This document shows, piece by piece, positions 46,901 through 58,543 of a DNA stretch of 64,000 nucleotides; the stretch's first letter is position 1, and each line of letters begins with the position of its first letter. The translations under genes and the position numbers were made by a program. Where the stretch lies: assembly GCA_035235625.1 (NCBI GenBank), contig CP141144.1, forward strand, positions 43,026,014 through 43,090,013, given 5' to 3'. The stretch comes from Saururus chinensis. Lineage: Eukaryota; Streptophyta; Magnoliopsida; Piperales; Saururaceae. The notes below the pieces were generated by a model. That model ran no database searches, was not told the origin of the DNA, and saw nothing but the letters and a program-made list of their open reading frames with translations.

Positions 46901-48416
46901 CTATATGTCATTGCATTATTCTAATAACAAGTTGAAATACTTGGCACATTTTTGTGCCTACATTTTCATTTTAAATCAAATATTAGAAAGAGACCTATGA
47001 AGTTACTTATTAAGCTTTTACGTCCTTCCCTACTCTGGTTGCACTTGTCTTTCACCCGCAACAAAATACCTGTACTATAAGGATGTTGAGTGTATTGTAA
47101 ATGCTATGGAAGGACTAAACAAAAACCATAATATTATAATAAAAATTTAAACAATTCATAATTACATTCTAAAATTAACCTTTAAAACATAAAGTAAAAA
47201 GGTTCACTAAATCTGTGACAACATAAAGGAGATCTTCGCGACTCTTCAAAATGTATACCACTCCACAAAGCAGCTTCAAACTCTTATTGAAGATTATCGA
47301 CTACTACATCCATGTTATGAAGCTATGAGCCAAAGTGGTTGAGATTTTTAGCTTTCATGATTACTAAGACCTTTTATAGCACTATGCTAGAATTATGCAT
47401 CTTTTAATGTTATAATTCATCCGAACCATCTGCTGGGCCTCGAGGAAATAATCTACATAAAAAAATTCCCAAGCCAAAGACAAAGCCCAAGGGGAGCCGA
47501 AAGTCTTGGTCTTATTTTCTACCATGAACATTTTCTATGTAGCTAAAGAACCCACTTTTGGAGTCCAACCTAACAATTGGCCCATATGTCCTTGTGTTAG
47601 AAACAATGGCTTGGGGTCTTTCACTCTCTACAAATGTTAAACATAGGGTTTACTTACCAATCAATCATACCCATATTTTTGCCATGTATTTCAATATTTA
47701 ATTATATTCATGTGCAAGTAAAATATACTAATATACATCTCATAAGTAGTAAAAGCATTGGTAAACATTTTACTTGAAAATTATCACTTGATGTACCACT
47801 AGGCAACCCATTGACATGTTAGTATAGGTGTGGAAGACCGTTGACATTATCATCAACGTGTCGATCCCCTTCCAACAATGAGTAGACGAAGAAGAGTCTA
47901 ATTTTCCGTTCTGGTGCTCAATTTTTTCCTCTTTATAAAAAAAATTAATCACAATATCTGTATACATAAAAAATCAATTTTAACTACAATTGCTACTCAT
48001 ATAACTATATAAAATGATATTTACCCTCAATAATCTATATCATGATTATAACACCAACCGTTAATAATTTTCTACACAAGATCATGATTTAATCACTAAA
48101 ATAAATCATACTATTTGAGACATGCTTCATATCAAATCACCAAGACATGGTATTTTAGTTCAAGACTAGCAATACAATGATCACATAAGATTCAAGGATG
48201 TAATCCGACCTTCGAACCGGTATTTTCTTAAGAATCCTTTCTTGTTTCTACTAGTTTTTTCTTCCTTCTAGCACGTTTGTGTCTTGCAAATTTTGTCGTA
48301 GGCTCTATGCTCTTTCTTGGAATCTTTTTATCCTTGTAGTATCCACAGTCCCATGATTCTTGCACTTTTTAAATGATATAACTACCTCTTAAGGCTTGTA
48401 ACTATGTAGCTGCCCA
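46901..48416. other. AT-rich sequence, presumably LTR body; no gene seen
   Basis: It lies to the right of the LTR end at 46660 and probably belongs to it. There is no recognisable frame. Confidence 0.4.
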
Positions 48417-50107
48417 TGTTTTCATCATATGGTTTCTTAGGGTTTCTCTGACGCACTCACTCACATGTCGCTGACTTGTTGTCAACATGTTCCTAGGGAC
48501 TAATTAGATAGCATAAGGTAAAGACCTTTATAGTCGAATCATTTTACTCTTCACAAATCTCAACTTTGAATAATTTGTTACTTCTACAAGCAATACTTGC
48601 ATCTAGAGGATGCATGAGTATATATAAATATGAGAGTTTCATATTCGTCTAATCGACCTAGCAGATTACTAGATTTCTATTAAAACTAATACTTTCAACA
48701 AGTAAGAATTAAATGTTATAGTTTCTTTGTGCAGAATTTTTTTTAAGAGAAAATAAATAAAACTTAAAGTCCTCTCAACATATCACTCTCGAATTATCAA
48801 TCAATCAACTATCAAGCAATCCACACATAAACATAGTAATTTACGTAGAAAACCCTAACTAAGAAAAAAATCACGGCAGTTTGAAAGGAACTAAATCAAT
48901 GAACTAAAAACCAAACTTTTACATAGACACAAGTAAACCACCAACCTTATTTGGACTCTAACACAAGCTCCTCTGGTTTAGACCATTATTACTAACCTTC
49001 AAGTCTTCTCTAAACACTTCAAACTTTCTCCTCCTTGCCTTATCTTTGTCTCCTACTTTTCAATAAATAACTCTTGTTGTCTTTACTTTAGGCTTAGGGA
49101 AATCGTCAATCTTCTATTGAAGATATGCTACAACTCTTCTTTGAATATGCAATGTATTAGCTCATTTAGTTGTACATTTTTTTCTTCAATTCATCATGGA
49201 TCTTCAATATAAAGCTTAAGTGAATTCTCTTTTAGAAAATAATAAACAAACGTGTAAAACCTCTTTCTCTTTTATTCTTTAGGTTTTATTCTCTTCAATT
49301 TTATAATTTTATAACCCTTATATAGTTTATTAAATTGTTTAGGACTTGTATTTGAACAAGGAATGAAATAGAAATCAGAATGTCTTTAAATCAAGTAAAC
49401 TGTTATTGAAACGAATGATCATTCTAAACAACGATCAATCGGTCACTGCTTTTAATATGCACAATTCTTTAATAGATCAATTGATCAATTGCGAGAGCGA
49501 TTGATTGATAATTCTTGGCTTTATTTTGCACGGAGCTGAAGCAACAAGTGATCGATCATTTTGTCCTTCACATTTTGCAATAATAGATTGATTTGCTTAT
49601 TTTTTTTATACCTTCTGAAACCTCTATAATCACTTTTTAATATTTTCTAAGTGATTTATATATGCTAATGTGATCTGAATAAGCTTCAAAACTCTTCATA
49701 TTCTTCAGTCTTTCACCTTGATCAACAAGAATATGTATTATCCTATTTTTTAAGTCTGTGAATTCTAAATCTAACTTTACCACATTAACCTCAAATAAGA
49801 CTCTTAAGACTTATTATAGACATATGGTTTCTTGGCATAATTTTGACAAAAAAATTAGCCAATAAACTAGACATATGACTTACATGTTATTATGACATAA
49901 TAATTTCTTAAGGTTTCTCTGATGCACTCACGACATGTCGCTGACTTGTTGACAACATGTTCCTAAAAACTAATTATATAGTATTTGGTAAAGACCTTTA
50001 CATTTGAATCATTTTACTCTTTCAAAAATCTCAACTTTGAATAATATGTTACTCCTACCAGTAATACCTGCATTGAGAGCATGCATGAGTATATATAAAT
50101 ATACTTA
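48417..50107. repeat. Pair of 220-bp direct repeats enclosing a copia LTR fragment
   Basis: 48417-48645 and 49888-50107 match in the same direction (GTCGCTGACTTGTTG-CAACAT, AATCATTTTACTCTT, ATGCATGAGTATATATAAAT). Between them 49611-49878 matches 62314-62577 in inverted form (CCTTCTGAAACC, CTTCAGTCTTTCACCTTGA, ATTTTGACAAA-AAATTAGCC). Further right-to-left the insert has a leader-like composition with a TATATAAGG block. It is most likely a copia LTR on the minus strand inserted in, or bounded by, another repeat. Confidence 0.65.
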
Positions 50108-50173
50108 ACATGAACAAATATTATAAATAATATGCAATTGCTCAAACTTATTAACTTCACTCTTTATTTATTA

Positions 50174-51601
50174 GGTTCCCTTACCGGGGGTTAGTCAATT
50201 AAGATTTGAAAATAAAATTCTAGTATTTTAAAATTTCCGGTTAGTCATTTAGAATTGTATATGCCATATTTGCAATCTAGTGTTATTACATTAAGATTTA
50301 AAATATAATATTTTAAATACCGTGTTAGTGGTTAAACAATTGATTCTTGTATTTGAAATATAGTGTTAGTTAAAAATCTTAAGATTGTGACTTAAGAGGA
50401 TTTTGTTGGAAACTTATAACATACAAGTGAGATTTTACAACACCACCTCTAGAGGTGGTATTGTGAAATGACAGAAGTACTAGAAAAGGGAGGCCAACAC
50501 ACACTAGAAGTCGATACCAATACGGTACGGGGGGCGAAATGCCCCTACACGTATCTTCAATATGTACTGGCTGTGTCGGGCATATAGTATCGATACGGAT
50601 GATACGTATCGATACTCTAATATATTAATAATTTTTATTTTAAAAAATATTTTTTTCTTTTAAAAATAAAAAAAATAATTTTAATTCAACCTATTCTAAT
50701 GACTATGTTTTTATTATATTAAAAATATATTTTTTAAAATTATATGAGATCAGTATAAGTAGGTTTATATAGTTTACATAAATTTTTTTAAATATAGTGC
50801 TCCACAATTATGCATTTGCTTAAACATCTACCATTTGAGTTTCTCAATAATATTCTTATGACTCATTAAATATCTTATTTAATTTTAAAATAAATTAATT
50901 TTAGAACACTTAATATGGGGCAGAGGGAATAATAGTTTGTAGAGGACAGAGGGAGTAAAGTATATGGTTCTAAAATGAAATAATTTTAGAGCACTCATAT
51001 CATCAGTTTATGCAACTTTCTAAAATGAAGTATTATAATGATATATTATTAATTATAATATTTTTTTATGTGTATCAAAGGGTTTACAACAGTTTGGCAC
51101 GTACTATGCGTATCATCGACATGTACCAGTATCCATGATCGTCGATACTATCATCCATATCGATACTGCCTTCTATGGCTTGGAGGAGGTTGTCATTTTC
51201 ATGCGGCGACTGGAGCTTGGCGAAGGTCACCATCCTTGCCAGAGAAACCATCGTGGCCAGGTAATGTCTCCTCTCACCCTCCAACCGCCACCGTATTCCA
51301 TTCTCTGTTTTAATTTTTTTCCTTCGCATACCTTATTGCCTACTCCGCTCAGGGCCACTTCTCGCATTTTTTTAAATTATGGATTAGTCAAATTTTAAAA
51401 TTATAAATAAAAAAATTGTAGGAGTTAATTATTTTGAAATCAGCAACTCAAATCTCAGGATTCTAGTAATACAAGATTTGGGTATCCAAATATTTTTAAA
51501 ATTTAGCAGTTCAAATCCAAGAATTTGGATTATATTCTAAAATCTCATATTTTAAATTCAGTATTTAAAATTTTGATTGACTAATCCCCTGTTAGGGATT
51601 C
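50174..51601. mobile_element. TIR element (1.43 kb), Harbinger-like, with inner palindromic arms
   Basis: The left end GGTTCCCTTACCGGGGGTTA and the right end, inverted, GAATCCCTAACAGGGGATTA are imperfect inverted repeats, and similarity continues through GTCAAT-AA-ATTT for about 40 bases. The flanks are TTA and TAA, close to but not an exact three-base duplication. Inside, GTATCGATACGGATGATACG (50588-) has an inverted partner near 51140-51170, which suggests a second, nested element. A small GC-rich stretch (51170-51300) is of unknown origin. No transposase was seen. Confidence 0.6.
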
Positions 51602-53280
51602 TAATTCCACCACCTTTTCTCCCGATATTAGCATATGCATCCTCTTCACATTCATGGTCTAAATGTCACCTATTCCAAGCATCCCCAAAGGTGATTATAT
51701 CATATAATCGTATGCTTTTCAGCACATGGCCCACATCCCATATTAAGGATACATACATAATTTACTTTGATATATTAGGGTTTCTCTTGATGTATCAGCT
51801 TAGAAATACATATATTTATCTAATGCAACCTTTCATATCACAAACCCATGGGGCATTCAGAAGGTTTTGACTCTAGTCTCACTTGGAGTCTATAATAACT
51901 ATTTGGTCAAGTCCTTAAGCCATGAGATTAGAGCAGGATCCCACCATGTTCATGGATATTGGTAGCTAGACAACTCTCCAAGCCCCATGAAGCAAGAGGA
52001 CATTGGATTTATGCATGCATACCACTTTTTCAGGATGGTAATCCTCCGGCCGAATGACTATCTTAATGTGCGACCCTCTCTAATCATCAGTAGTCACAGG
52101 CACACAACCTTGACATGGCTAAGATCCTATGGAGGGAAACCGTGACCCTAACCAATGTATATACCAATCCCATAAAGACAAAAGAATGTGACCCTCTCTA
52201 ATAGTGGGTAAAGCCTTGACACAATAACCCAAGTCCCTTCACCATTTGGAACTCATATTTCCCCATAAGTCATCTTTATGACATAGGTTTCAACCTATCT
52301 CACCCTTTCTATTAAAGGTATTTTTTTCATCATAACCTAGGGCTTTATTCTCAAAATATCTCCATTTATGTCTAGCATAACATTTGATAAGCCTATAAGC
52401 TTGCATCATTATTCAAGAGTATAATTTTTCCTCTTTATTCATTTTATGATTATCAATTGACATGTCTACTAATATGTCGAGGAGGACTTGTCGAGCACCA
52501 ATTGGAACTCACCACACCTATTAGCAATTATGGGGAAAGCTTGTCAAACCCCTAACTCTAGCATGTCATATTGTTTTCTTTAAGCATAATTCATTGTTAG
52601 CCATGCAAATTAACCCTTGTATTTAAAAATTTTTCTAATTAATTTTTATTTTAAAGAAAAACTAGGTCCTTGTTGACAGGTCCATTGATGTCGAGAGACC
52701 TGTCCACATAACTATAGTTTGTGTTTTCTTATGCAATTTCTTCCTTTAATTCAGTTCTCTCACTTTCCAAAAAAATGCACAAATCCAGATGCGAAGGGAT
52801 GTCTATCCCCTTACTAATACAAAAATTCACAAGAATTAACTAATCTAAGCAAATTCACAAATACCAGCCTTTCCTTTCAAATTCTTGCTTCAATTCATCA
52901 AGACTAAGTTATCCACTGCATTTCCTTGGTGTTCTCGAGCTCAAAGAATGACTATTATGCACATACAATTATGCTATCTCGGATTAAATAACTCTTCGAA
53001 GTTGCTATTCCTCTGCCAAAGCTTCTCCTTCTCCAATTTTTGTGTTTCTTGTGATTCAGTGTTGATATCCATCCAAATCACCTTTCCTTTAGTTAATTTG
53101 CCTCTAGGAAGTTCAAAAATTGACTTGGAGATGAATGAAGAGCTTCCTGAAATAATATCTAATACATTTTTATGTAGACCACCTTTGTCTAGCCTCTTCT
53201 AACATCCACATGACAAGGAACTTATCAAGAAACACCTCTTTCTCCAAAATTTCTAAAGAATTCTTAATAATTTTTAATTA
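51602..53280. other. Intergenic, no gene recognised
   Basis: The sequence is AT-rich with short meaningless frames. Nothing else is visible. Confidence 0.5.
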
Positions 53281-53388
53281 CACTCTCCTATCTTAAAATG
53301 AGTGTCTTATTTTTTTTTTTTCAAAATGAACAAAAATTAATCAATTTTAAAAAATTAAAAGAACACTTATTTTGGGATGAAGGGAACA
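53281..53388. mobile_element. Stowaway-type MITE (108 bp)
   Basis: The left arm is CACTCTCCTATCTTAAAATG and the right arm, inverted, is TGTTCCCTTCATCCCAAAAT followed by AAGTGTTCTT. These are decayed forms of the Stowaway end CTCCCTCCGTCCCAAAATA. TA flanks both sides (53279-53280 and 53389-53390), the typical Tc1/mariner target. Confidence 0.8.
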
Positions 53389-54840
53389 TAATATAGTATT
53401 AAGAGATTCTTGGGTAACACACTTCCTTTTAAAGAACCCATAAAAAAAAATTGACATAAAAATTTAGGCCCATTTTAACATTTGAATCCCTTTCATCTAG
53501 CATGTAACTCTCATTCGTTGGATGGAGCCAAAAAGTTTTTGGGTTCCTTAGGTGGCGGCTACTCTTTTCATCTTTTCCCGTCCCAACCCATGGGACCTTA
53601 GCGCACCTACGGCGGAAGACAGGTGCGAGACACGATTGTAGCACAGCAGTAGGCAACAATTCTTGCCCGTTTTTACTGGTTTGGTTCATTTTTTCGACCT
53701 CGCATCAGTGACCTACAAGAAGAGGGCATTAATATTTCCGAACCCTGGAAGCAGTGTTCTTTCACTGTTTTCTCTTTGTAAAGAATTTGACTATATTTTG
53801 TTCCATAAAAAAACATGTACATTTGAAACATAGTCCTTATTCTTTAGACATCCAAGCATCCAATAGTTTCCCAATAAGCGAGTGGAAGATTCAGTGCCAG
53901 GCAGTTTTGCTGTTGGCAAAATATTCTTACGTAGTTTTTCTCGTCCATGTACTCTTTCTTTTTTAAATGATTTTCTACTTATTTTTCATCTTAATCTTCA
54001 ATGAGCAATCTCTCTTACCACAATTTTATAGAATTGAATTTGTTCAATTATAAAATAAGGACACCAAAATAATAGATTATTGTTTCATGACAATGAATGC
54101 ACAGCAAGCACTAGTTCTTTGGTTCAGTTTTCGATAGCTAAACATTTTTGGATCTAACTATATTTTGGCATGTCTTCCAAGCGCCACTGTTTCGAAGAAT
54201 TGAATTGTATCCCTTGTACATCAACTTTACTATTACAAAACTGTCTTGATCAGCATAAAGTTACCAAAGGAATTTCTTCAATTATGCTGCAAACATTACT
54301 CATCACCCCAGTTCTTAATATAGTTACTTATCAATCCCAACTCTTGAAGTCATGGCCTAGTAATGTTCTGAAGGTCCATCATCTTTGAGAATGCTGTGGA
54401 TTAATAATTCATCCATAATTTATGATTTCACTGGCAGAATTGAATTTTCTTCATCGATTGTGTAGTCTGCGCTCTAAAATAACACTTTCCCTTCTTGTCT
54501 ATGCCAATTTAGTTTACAGAGAATTAATCACTCATCTCAAATAAGCTGATAACAGCATGAAGATATTAATGATCTTGCCTCGCAAGTCCCTAAGCACATA
54601 CATCTTTTCTGCACCTAGTTGGCCACCTTGCTGCTTAATACTTATCTGCTTAGGTCACAGAGGAAGGCGACTAAAGGAAACTTCACCATTATCAAAAAAA
54701 GTAATGGTCTAGATCCAAGTCCCTGTAATTGTATATTTGGGATTGCCCGCATATGCTCTTCCTGGTGTCTCTTATATTCCTTGAAGAAGCAATCCTCCCA
54801 CTCTCTGAAACACTATTCCATTCTGCCAATTAGGCCAAAA
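53389..54840. other. Intergenic, 3' side of the PPR gene
   Basis: No further gene was recognised. The part next to 54841 should hold the 3' untranslated region of the PPR gene on the minus strand. Confidence 0.5.
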
Positions 54841-57030
54841 TTACCAGTAGTCTTTACATGAGCAGGTCCCATCTTGGAAGTGATGAAACCGATTTGCATC
54901 CCTCACAATGATTTTCTGCGACTGGGAATGCGAAATTAATTTAAATGCTAAATGACAATCATTGCAAACTCGGAGATTTTTGGTGACATATATCGGCAGT
55001 CCACCCTCAATCTTCATCAAACCAAAAGCAACAGCCAACTTCTCACTATGATAATTAAGCAGGATATCTTTATCTTCATCCTCGACATCATGGAGGACAC
55101 ATGAATTGTCGGGTACGTAACCTGCCATCTTGATTTCCACAATTAAGCTCTCGACTTTCTTGTAAACTTCAGACCATTGAGGATGACATCGGTCTGATGT
55201 ATGGAAGCCATGAACCTCTTTACCAAGTTCAATGACACTGAAAGCTGCTGGTTTCTTCAAACCTCTGCCCTTCATGACCTGCCTTAGATTTCCAACGTCA
55301 TTCCATTTGCTTGATGAAGCATATATGTTTGACATCAAAACATAATAACCAGTATGTTCCGGTTCAAGCTGAATCAAATTCTTTGCAGCTAATTCTCCAA
55401 GTTCTTCATTTTTATGGATTCTACATGCACCAAGTAATGCACCCCACACTCCGTCATTAGGTTTGGAAGGCATTTCCTTAATTATTTCACAGGCTTCCCT
55501 GAAAAGCCCTGACCGTCCAAGCAAATCAACCATGCATGCATAATGTTTCACTGTTGGCTTAACAAACAGCTTTTTCGTCATTTCATCAAATAATTTCCTC
55601 CCTTCAACTACAAGACCAGCGTGACTGCAAGCAGAGAGTAGGCAAGTAAAGGTTATATGGTTTGGCTCCATCCCTTCTAGCTGCATCCTCGAGAACAGGT
55701 TGAGTGCTTCTCTGCCACGTCCATGCATACCATAACCAGACATCATGACATTCCATGAGCTAACATCAGCTTCTCTAGTAGGCCTGCTATTAAACATTTG
55801 AATAGCAGTGTCTAAATCTCCACATTTTGCATACATGTCCATGATTGCATTCCACAATGTAGTATCTATATTGAAACTACTATTTATGATTAAGCTGTGA
55901 ACCTTTTTCCCCAGGTGTAAAGATCCTAGGTAAGCACAAGCAGAGACAATGATCAAACCCGTAACAGAATTTGGCCGCACTTCAGAAGCCCCCATTTCAT
56001 CAAAGAGTTCTAGAGCTTCAGTTGCTAACCCATTTTGTACATAACCTGATAGCATCGAATTCCATGATATACCATCTTTATGTCCTATCACATCGAAAAT
56101 GACTCTGGCTGTATTGACTTCACCACATTTTGAGTACATTGCAACTAATGCGTTTGCAACTATTACATCCTCCAGGAATTTTTTTCGAATAGCATGAGCA
56201 TGAACAGACCGAGCCCACTTAAGGTCACACAGCTGAGCAACTGCAGAAGCTACACTTACTACCGTAACAGCATCTGCTTCAAAACCTTCTTGATGCATTT
56301 GCCAAAGTAATTGCAGTGAATCCCTGGGTCTCTCGGATTGCTCATAAGCAGTGATCATGGCAGTCCATGAAATAAGGTCTTTATTTGACATTCCATCGAA
56401 AACCCTGCGGGCATCATCTACCTGACTCCATTTCGCATACATGTCCACCAAACTCGCCTCTACATACATATCTGTCTCAAACCCATTTTTTATGACATGG
56501 GCATGAACTGATTTCCCTTCAACAACCCACAATTCAGAGCCACAGGCCTTGAGAGAAAAAGGGTAAGTATAGTTGTTGGGGCTAATGCCAGACTCGAGCA
56601 TAAGAGAATACAGCTCAAGCGCCTCCCTGTACTGTCCATCATTGACATAAGCTCTGATCATTGTGTTCCAAAGAAAGGAATTGGGTCCATTGATTGCGTC
56701 AAAAAGAGAGCGAGCATCGCTAGAGTCACCGACTTTGGAGTACTTTATGATGATCTGGGCACTCAAATGAGGCTCTTCCTGGATAAGTCCGGTGGTGGTG
56801 AGGGAGGAATGAATCTGCTTCAGTGGGTGCAAAGTAGAGCAGGACTTGAGAAGAGAATCGTAGAAGTCGGGTTGCGGGCGGGCATTTTTGGAGTAGTGGC
56901 CGGAATTTGGAGAATTTGAGCTGCAGAAAGAGAGGAATAAGAGTGAAGAAGAGGAAGGGAGGACGGGAAGGGGCTGGCGCCTCTTGAACGAGGCAGGCAA
57001 CGACGGCCATCTGTAGTAGTTTCCGAGCAT
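54841..57030 (-). CDS. PLS-class pentatricopeptide repeat protein with E, E+ and DYW domains
   Basis: It has 729 codons, uninterrupted and intron-free as usual for the family. Residues 1 to about 50 are rich in Ser, Arg and hydrophobic residues (SSSSLLFLSFCSSNS), fitting an organelle transit peptide. From about residue 85 to 560 PLS-type repeats follow, with phrases such as NSFLWNTMIRAYVNDGQYRE, DMYVEASLVDMYAKW, DGISWNSMLSGYVQNG and VKHYACMVDLLGRSG. E and E+ follow (GVWGALLGACRIHKN; HPQWSEVYKKVESL). The DYW domain has the PG box (GYVPD), the deaminase signature HSEKLAVAFGL (HxE), the zinc ligands CNDCH, and ends CSCKDYW. Such proteins bind organellar transcripts and deaminate specific C residues to U; target and organelle are not known here. 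All catalytic residues are present. The start at 57030 gives a full transit peptide. Confidence 0.96.
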   Translation of the reverse strand: MLGNYYRWPSLPASFKRRQPLPVLPSSSSLLFLSFCSSNSPNSGHYSKNARPQPDFYDSLLKSCSTLHPLKQIHSSLTTTGLIQEEPHLSAQIIIKYSKVGDSSDARSLFDAINGPNSFLWNTMIRAYVNDGQYREALELYSLMLESGISPNNYTYPFSLKACGSELWVVEGKSVHAHVIKNGFETDMYVEASLVDMYAKWSQVDDARRVFDGMSNKDLISWTAMITAYEQSERPRDSLQLLWQMHQEGFEADAVTVVSVASAVAQLCDLKWARSVHAHAIRKKFLEDVIVANALVAMYSKCGEVNTARVIFDVIGHKDGISWNSMLSGYVQNGLATEALELFDEMGASEVRPNSVTGLIIVSACAYLGSLHLGKKVHSLIINSSFNIDTTLWNAIMDMYAKCGDLDTAIQMFNSRPTREADVSSWNVMMSGYGMHGRGREALNLFSRMQLEGMEPNHITFTCLLSACSHAGLVVEGRKLFDEMTKKLFVKPTVKHYACMVDLLGRSGLFREACEIIKEMPSKPNDGVWGALLGACRIHKNEELGELAAKNLIQLEPEHTGYYVLMSNIYASSSKWNDVGNLRQVMKGRGLKKPAAFSVIELGKEVHGFHTSDRCHPQWSEVYKKVESLIVEIKMAGYVPDNSCVLHDVEDEDKDILLNYHSEKLAVAFGLMKIEGGLPIYVTKNLRVCNDCHLAFKLISHSQSQKIIVRDANRFHHFQDGTCSCKDYW

Positions 57031-57700
57031 TCCTCAGAAGAGAGAGTTCCAAATGCATAGAGTAGAACTGAATGAAATGTTTGCAGATTATTGAATCGTT
57101 TTGTAGGCCAGGAGAGATTGCCTCTGGTGCTTCAATGAAGTGGATGCTAGAAAATTTTCAACATGTTAATCTACCGATCGATTGGCACTGGGAGCGATCG
57201 ATCTTGTTTTCCTCTGCCGATTCTGGTAATATTTTTGAGGCCGATTCTAGTAACATTTTTGAGGGATAGGTACGAGGAACCGATCGTGCGTTTTTAAGGT
57301 ATTTTATATTTGAGCGAGGGGTGATCGATCCCCCGTCTATTATAACGGGTTGCGAGCTTTAAAACGGGATTTCATCATCCGTCTTAAATGGGGTCCATTG
57401 TCACTAAAAAAAAAAAAAAATTGTTGTGATGCACTTTTCTTCTTGGTCAAAATCTTGTCTTATAAAAAATTGCTTGGGCTTTCTATTTTAGTCTTTTAGA
57501 TGATAGAAGACATGATAGAACATGCTAGAAGACAAGGCAGATTAGGAAGAAAACTTCATTGTAATTTGAGAATAGATTTATAGAGTTTGTGGTTATACAC
57601 TAAAATTAAGGATTTGGTGGAGACACATACTACTTTTCGGAGAGTGGTTTATGCATTTAAGTAAAGTCAGGTGTAGTATATTTCTTATAACAAATTCAAA
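57031..57700. other. Upstream flank of the PPR gene, with CGATCGATC motifs
   Basis: Motifs CCGATCGATTGG (57174-), GCGATCGATC (57192-), CCGATCG (57280) and GATCGATCCCC (57322-) resemble those in the LTRs of the window, so part of this stretch is probably LTR-derived. A poly-A run follows at 57404. The PPR promoter must lie close to 57040-57150 but no TATA box is evident. Confidence 0.45.
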
Positions 57701-58419
57701 AGCATCATTTGGATGACACTTTGTGTCACCCGCACACGAAAGTTGCTTTTAGTTAAAATTATTTTTTTAAAAATAAAATAAAAATAGGTTGTGGTTGGAT
57801 ATATATTATAGAAAATCAGTTTTTCAAAAAAATTTCTAAAAATCTTGTTTGAGTAGTCATTGTATTATATATTATCTTTAGTACAAAAAAAATGCCTACT
57901 TTCTCCTCAAATAATTAGAGGAAAAAGGGTCAAGTGGAGGAGGGTGGTCATCAATGGCTGACGAGGGTGGTCATTAATGGTGGATGAGGGTGGTCATGGT
58001 GGGAGGAGAAGGGGAAGAATGTTATACTGTAGAGGAGAAAATGGAAGGGAGTTAGCACAGGAGTGAAGAAAAAATTGTGCGAGGGCAGTCATGGTAGGAG
58101 GAGAAGGTGGAAGTAGGATAGGAAAATGGACGCATGTAAAATAGGAAAAAAATGCAAAAGAGTGTTATAGCAAGAGAGAAGAGAAGAATAAAAATGTTAA
58201 CTCAGTAATATTTCCCCCTTTTTTTGATACGCTTTTAGCCTAAATCTCCTCAGGAAGAGAGTTAGGCATAAAGCGGTTAAAAAGCAAAAACATGGTTAAA
58301 GACATTTTTGAAACAAAACGAAGCTTTTGGTCTAAATTACCTAACCAAACAAGTTTTTTTGGAAAACAAAAAAAAAAAGCAAACAAAAAATAGTTGCAAA
58401 GCGTCATCCAAATGACGCC
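57701..58419. mobile_element. TIR DNA element (719 bp), non-autonomous, AAA target duplication
   Basis: The left end AGCATCATTTGGATGACACT matches the inverted right end GGCGTCATTTGGATGACGCT at 17 of 20 positions. AAA occurs on both sides (57698-57700 and 58420-58422). A three-base duplication points to PIF/Harbinger or CACTA-like integration; the ends are not CACTA. The interior is A/T- and GGTGGTCA-repeat-rich, with no transposase. Confidence 0.75.
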
Positions 58420-58543
58420 AAAGTGTTTAAGCAATCATTTTAGTAAAAGATTTTCCCCTCACTTTAGCCACCATTCGAGATTCAAGTTTAAAGATCAAAG
58501 AATTTCTACCAACAATTTACAAAAGATAATTTGATTTCAAGAA

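Noticed and set aside
51068-51398. Small genes of 81-87 codons
   Set aside because: They lie across the inner arm of a TIR element; frames overlap on both strands without a domain.
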